The translations under genes and the position numbers were made by a program. This document shows, piece after piece, positions 60,560 to 64,000 of a DNA stretch of 64,000 bases; position 1 is the stretch's first letter, and each line of letters begins with the position of its first letter. The notes below the pieces were generated by a model, which ran no database searches, was not told the origin of the DNA, and was given only the letters and a program-made list of their open reading frames with translations. The stretch comes from Turbatrix aceti (taxonomy: Eukaryota; Nematoda; Chromadorea; Rhabditida; Panagrolaimidae): contig OZ017766.1 in the NCBI GenBank assembly GCA_963969345.1, positions 4,030,001 to 4,094,000 of the forward strand. Direction: 5' to 3'.

Positions 60560-60748
60560 TCAGTCTGGCATTTTGTGAAAAATGCGCCGGGTTAGTGCTA
60601 AAAACTTTGCTCCGTCCTGGAAGCTCTCATTATGCCTTCAAATGCGTGGTCTGCTGTCAAAGTTTCTGTCAAAATGCAACCCTCGCAAAAATTTCTACAA
60701 CTTTGCATTCAATGTTCCGTGTTTATTGGCAGCAAAAGAAGCAGAAAA

Positions 60749-62472
60749 TTAAACCCTTTTTTCGAGTTTTACGGTAACACTCTGTGGCGTGATGCCGACA
60801 GATCCGACAGGGTGTACGTGGTCTTCGGTGGCATCGCAGGCGACGACGCGGTACTTCTGCAGAACGCGAACCACAGCTGCCCGGTCGGCGATGTGGGCAA
60901 GCCGCATGCCGATGCACTGGCGCGGTCCACTGCCAAACGCGGAAAACGCTTTTTTTTTGACTCTGTGTGAGATCGAAGAACCTCTCCGGCACGAAGTCCT
61001 CGACATTGTCGCCCCAGGTTTCTGGATCAAAGTGGAGTGTGAGCACGTCGGCAGCCACGCGTTCGCCTTTGTAGACGGGAACGCCACAGAGGGTCGTGTC
61101 CTGCATGCATGTTCTGGCATTCGCGCTGCAAAAAGTAAGCTTTTGTAATTTTCTAACGCGCAAAAAACACGTACAACGTAGCAACGGGATACGTGCGAAG
61201 GACCTCTTTCATGACCGCGTCTGCGTACCGGAGGCTCGAGATCTGCTCGTAGGTGAGAGCTTCGTCGGGATCAGGGCAGACACCTGAGATCTCGTCGTAG
61301 AGCGCCTCCTGGATTTCCGGGTGCTTGACCAGCTGGAAGAAGGTAAATCCGAGCGTGTTCGCAGTTGTGTCGAAGCCGGCGAGCAGGAAGACGAACAACT
61401 GGCTGGCAGTTTCTGTCAGTGTCAACTTCTTTTCTACTTTCAGAATGCCAGAAAACTCTTTAACGTCAGAAATGTTTTCGTCTTCAGCGTCCAGGAAAAT
61501 ATCGATGAAATCAGTAGTTGTGCGTGTTTTTCCCGTGCTCTGAAACAAAGAAAAGTGTAAAAATCACGCTTGGCAAACGACCTACCCTGGCAGCGCGTCG
61601 AGTTTTGACCTCGTGTATGAGCGCGTTCATGAATCCGTCACAGGGAAGCTCTTTCGCGCCAAAAAGCTTGAAAGCCTCGTGCACAGGCTTCTGCAGGAAG
61701 GGCGCGACGTTGCAGAACATTTCATACTTATTTCTTCCGTACTGCGAAAAGAGTTGTTTGATGATGCCGACGTAGGGGTTTTTGAACATGCGCGAGCCCT
61801 GTTGACCCATGGCGATGCGACAGATGATGTCCATGGTCAGTTCTTGGAAGTACGGGTGGATGTTGAACGGCTGTCCGGCAACATAGGCGGCATCGAGGTG
61901 CGTGACGACGGCGCGACAGCAATCGTCGACAGTTGGCAGGATCTGAAATGCGGGACAATTTACACCCGATCAAAAAGATGAAACTACTTTTTTGAGATTC
62001 CCAGTAGAAAAGCTGGGAGCAGCAATTGTGCGAAGCCTCTTCCAACGCGTTCCCTGAGCCGTAAAAATGTGAATATCCGGCTCGGTGTCCGGATCACCGA
62101 AAAGAATGCGATTCATTCTGCCATGAAAGTGTTCGAATTTCTTGACGTTCATTTCGTGAAGCATTTCAGGGTCGCTAATGACAAGGACCTTGATCCAGCC
62201 CTGGAGAAAGCCGTAGACCTTTCCGTACTGCCGGGTCCAGTCCCGGAGCTGGTATGCCCAGGGATAGTCATACCTGCTCGTCTCGGGGATGTGGTTCCAG
62301 AAAAAGTGCTTTGTCGGAGGACTTCGGATGCCTCGACGCCGCCAATAGGTGGTGTTGTACAGCGTCGACCTGAAAGCAGGTGCGCAAAGTGCTGGACGTT
62401 GGAAAAAAAGACTTACAGGTAGAGTAGAACGACGCAGGCTGCAAAAAACGTCAGGCATAAAGCGGCTATCAT
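60749..62472 (-). CDS. CYP3-clan cytochrome P450 with one-base frameshift
   Basis: Exons 62417..62472, 61988..62369, 61586..61942, 61175..61539, 60749..61125. Seen in order: N-terminal membrane anchor (MIAALCLTFFAACVVLLYL), KVLVISDPEMLHEMNVKKFEHFHGR, TAQGTRWKRLRTIAAPSFS (helix C), FVFLLAGFDTTANTLG (oxygen-binding I helix AGFDTT), MKEVLRTYP (ExxR region), FVPERFFD and heme-binding FGSGPRQCIGMRLA. The closest style is the CYP13 group of nematodes. Within the last exon a run of nine A (60950..60958 as T) puts FVPERFF and the heme motif in different frames. One base fewer would give 511 residues, the normal length. ER-bound monooxygenase if intact. Confidence 0.87.
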
Positions 62473-64000
62473 TTCGACGTCTGTTTTTTGTTGTTTTTCG
62501 ACAATTCGAACGATTTGTGCAATTTGAAGCCGTATAAATCCGAAGAACGACTCGTTTGAGAAGGTGGAATGGATTAAATCGGGCGTGGTTTGTTTGGAGT
62601 ATGTTCTGTGCTTTGTCGCCCGTTTTGTGCAGAAACAAAAAAAGCACAACTCGTGATGCGCATTGGCTTGTTCCCACGAACCTGCGATAAAATTTGGCCA
62701 ATGTTGCAGCCTTTGAACATGTTCGCAGCACTAATGACCCCTGCGCAGGTGACACCTGGGAACGGAAACATTTAGGCCGTTTGCATTTAGCAAAAAAACG
62801 TGTGCGTGAAAGAAATCACCTTTCCCGCGTCTCTAGGGTAATCAAAAATAATCAGACGTCATTTACCCATGTTCTGTCGTAATCTCTGCCCTGACTGAGT
62901 GCCGAAGCCAGCTCGGTCTTACATGTGTGCAGTCAGTCAGTCAGTTCAGCCGGCTAATTCATGCCATGCGTTCTGTATTCATCTTACGACTGACTACGTC
63001 GGGTATTAACTGCTGACAAAGGGATAAACAAAAAAGGTACCGGGAGGTCGGTTTCCATGGCATCGACACCCAATTTATCTTGTATTATGCTAACCTCGAT
63101 ATTAGTAATAAGAATTGCGTGCCAGCGAAAGACGCGTGGCCTTTGTGCAGCAATCCGAAGGACAGCTTCATCCCGCTCGACGCACGCTTCGTCGCGCACG
63201 CGCGCGTGACACGAGTCAGCGTTCCCAGAAGCGAGATCGGCCTGAGGTTGTCTGGCATGCCGCCTGTGACTTGTGGGACGTTGGGCATGAGACAGGTGGC
63301 TTGTTGGCCCCTGCTTGGGTTGGCTTACAGTGCAGCCAGGGCCTCGGCTGGCCTGCCGCGCGCCTTCCCGGTTCATCCAACCACTTGATAAACCCCCAAA
63401 ACCGTCAACAAACTTATTTCAAGCAGCAGCAGCAGCAGCGTCGGCCAAGTTATCGTGCGCCAGTAATTATCACTGAGCACACGTAACCGGAGGACGAAGC
63501 GCCAACGTTGGACAGCAGTCGTCCTTGGTGGCGCGTGCTACGTTATCAAATTGTGCCACTTTGCCGGCGGCGCGCATGGTGGATGAAGCAGATAATTGTT
63601 CCTAGTTGCAACAACGCGGCATTCGCGCTCCCGCCGCAGGGCCAGTGGCGGCGTTTCTTTGCTGTTAATTGTTTTTTTTTCATCTCTTTCCGGGGCCATA
63701 AACCTACCCGATGGCTATCGGCGTAAATCACACGGCGTCGTCGTCGGCGATTACTCACTCCGGGCTGTACTTTATTTCTCGCATGAATTATAGGTCGGTC
63801 GCGGATGATGCGGTGATGGCACTGCAGGCCGCGAGGGAGTGCCATCACTCATGCGCCAACAATGCTTGAGGGGGTTTAACTGCGAGGGCAGAAAAAAGCG
63901 TCAATTATTTTGCAAGGCGTAAGAAGGGCCAAAAACAAACAAGCCATTAAGAGTCGCGTTAACGCAAGGCGCTACCCTCCCTCTTGCTTGTGCCAAAAAA
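62473..64000. other. Terminal gene-poor region
   Basis: 1.5 kb upstream of the P450 gene. Open frames are short and overlap on both strands. The P450 promoter must lie in the first part. The region 63,750-63,800 has an inverted AT-rich stretch. No gene supported. Confidence 0.45.
63422..63439. repeat. (AGC)6 trinucleotide microsatellite
   Basis: Six perfect AGC units in non-coding DNA. No associated gene recognised. Confidence 0.85.

Noticed and set aside
62984..63486. Overlapping 100-130 residue frames near the right edge
   Set aside because: Present on both strands without domains, splice sites or start context; typical of GC-rich non-coding DNA.

Overview
This is a eukaryotic nuclear window. 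Coding exons are GC-rich and are interrupted by very short introns (mostly 45-60 nt) with gtgag/gtaag donors and TTTTCAG, TTTGCAG or TTTTTAG acceptors, while intergenic DNA is AT-rich with long A/T runs. Splicing style, a CYP3-clan P450 with a nematode-like NFHG-type motif, inhibitory Cys-loop and DEG/ENaC-type channels, and splice acceptors sitting a few bases before many start codons (as expected for spliced-leader trans-splicing) point to a nematode or close ecdysozoan relative. That is an inference; no rRNA or mitochondrial marker is present. I rebuilt the gene models by hand and checked that reading frame carries through every junction.

Layout. 1-7.2 kb, minus strand: a PACRG-like gene cut by the window edge, an 11-exon inhibitory Cys-loop receptor with a 1.1 kb palindromic transposon in one intron, and mitochondrial ribosomal protein mL50. 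7.4-12.4 kb, plus strand: a mitochondrial alanyl-tRNA synthetase that stops after the aminoacylation core, a selenoprotein-S-like membrane protein fused to glutaredoxin, and an SLC7 amino-acid permease, spaced like an operon. 13.5-15.5 kb: a GPI-type Ly6 protein facing a C2 (synaptotagmin-like) protein. 15.5-19 kb: no confident gene. 19-26.5 kb: purple acid phosphatase, GPN3, membralin, N6AMT1. 27-36 kb: QSOX, ERMP1 and SND1. 36.4-42.4 kb: an unrecognised 197-aa protein, PRC1/MAP65, LSM1, UMP-CMP kinase and UQCRH. 42.6-50.4 kb: OSTM1, SDHB, RAB7 and a Lys/Glu-rich single-pass membrane protein. 50.4-57.2 kb: a gene-poor island of transposon-like palindromes and GGGATGC repeats. 57.2-62.5 kb: a MAPKAPK2-type kinase, a very small DEG/ENaC-like channel and a cytochrome P450 with a one-base frameshift. 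62.5-64 kb: nothing recognised.

Most genes are unlinked housekeeping functions: mitochondrial translation and respiration (mL50, AARS2, UQCRH, SDHB), secretory and ER redox/quality control (SelS-Grx, QSOX, membralin, ERMP1), lysosome/late endosome (OSTM1, RAB7), RNA metabolism (SND1, LSM1), nucleotide supply (CMPK) and cytokinesis (PRC1). The most unusual items are the SelS-glutaredoxin fusion, the 474-residue AlaRS lacking editing and C-Ala domains, the young palindromic transposons with target-site duplications inside two introns, and the nested mobile-element island near 53-56.7 kb.
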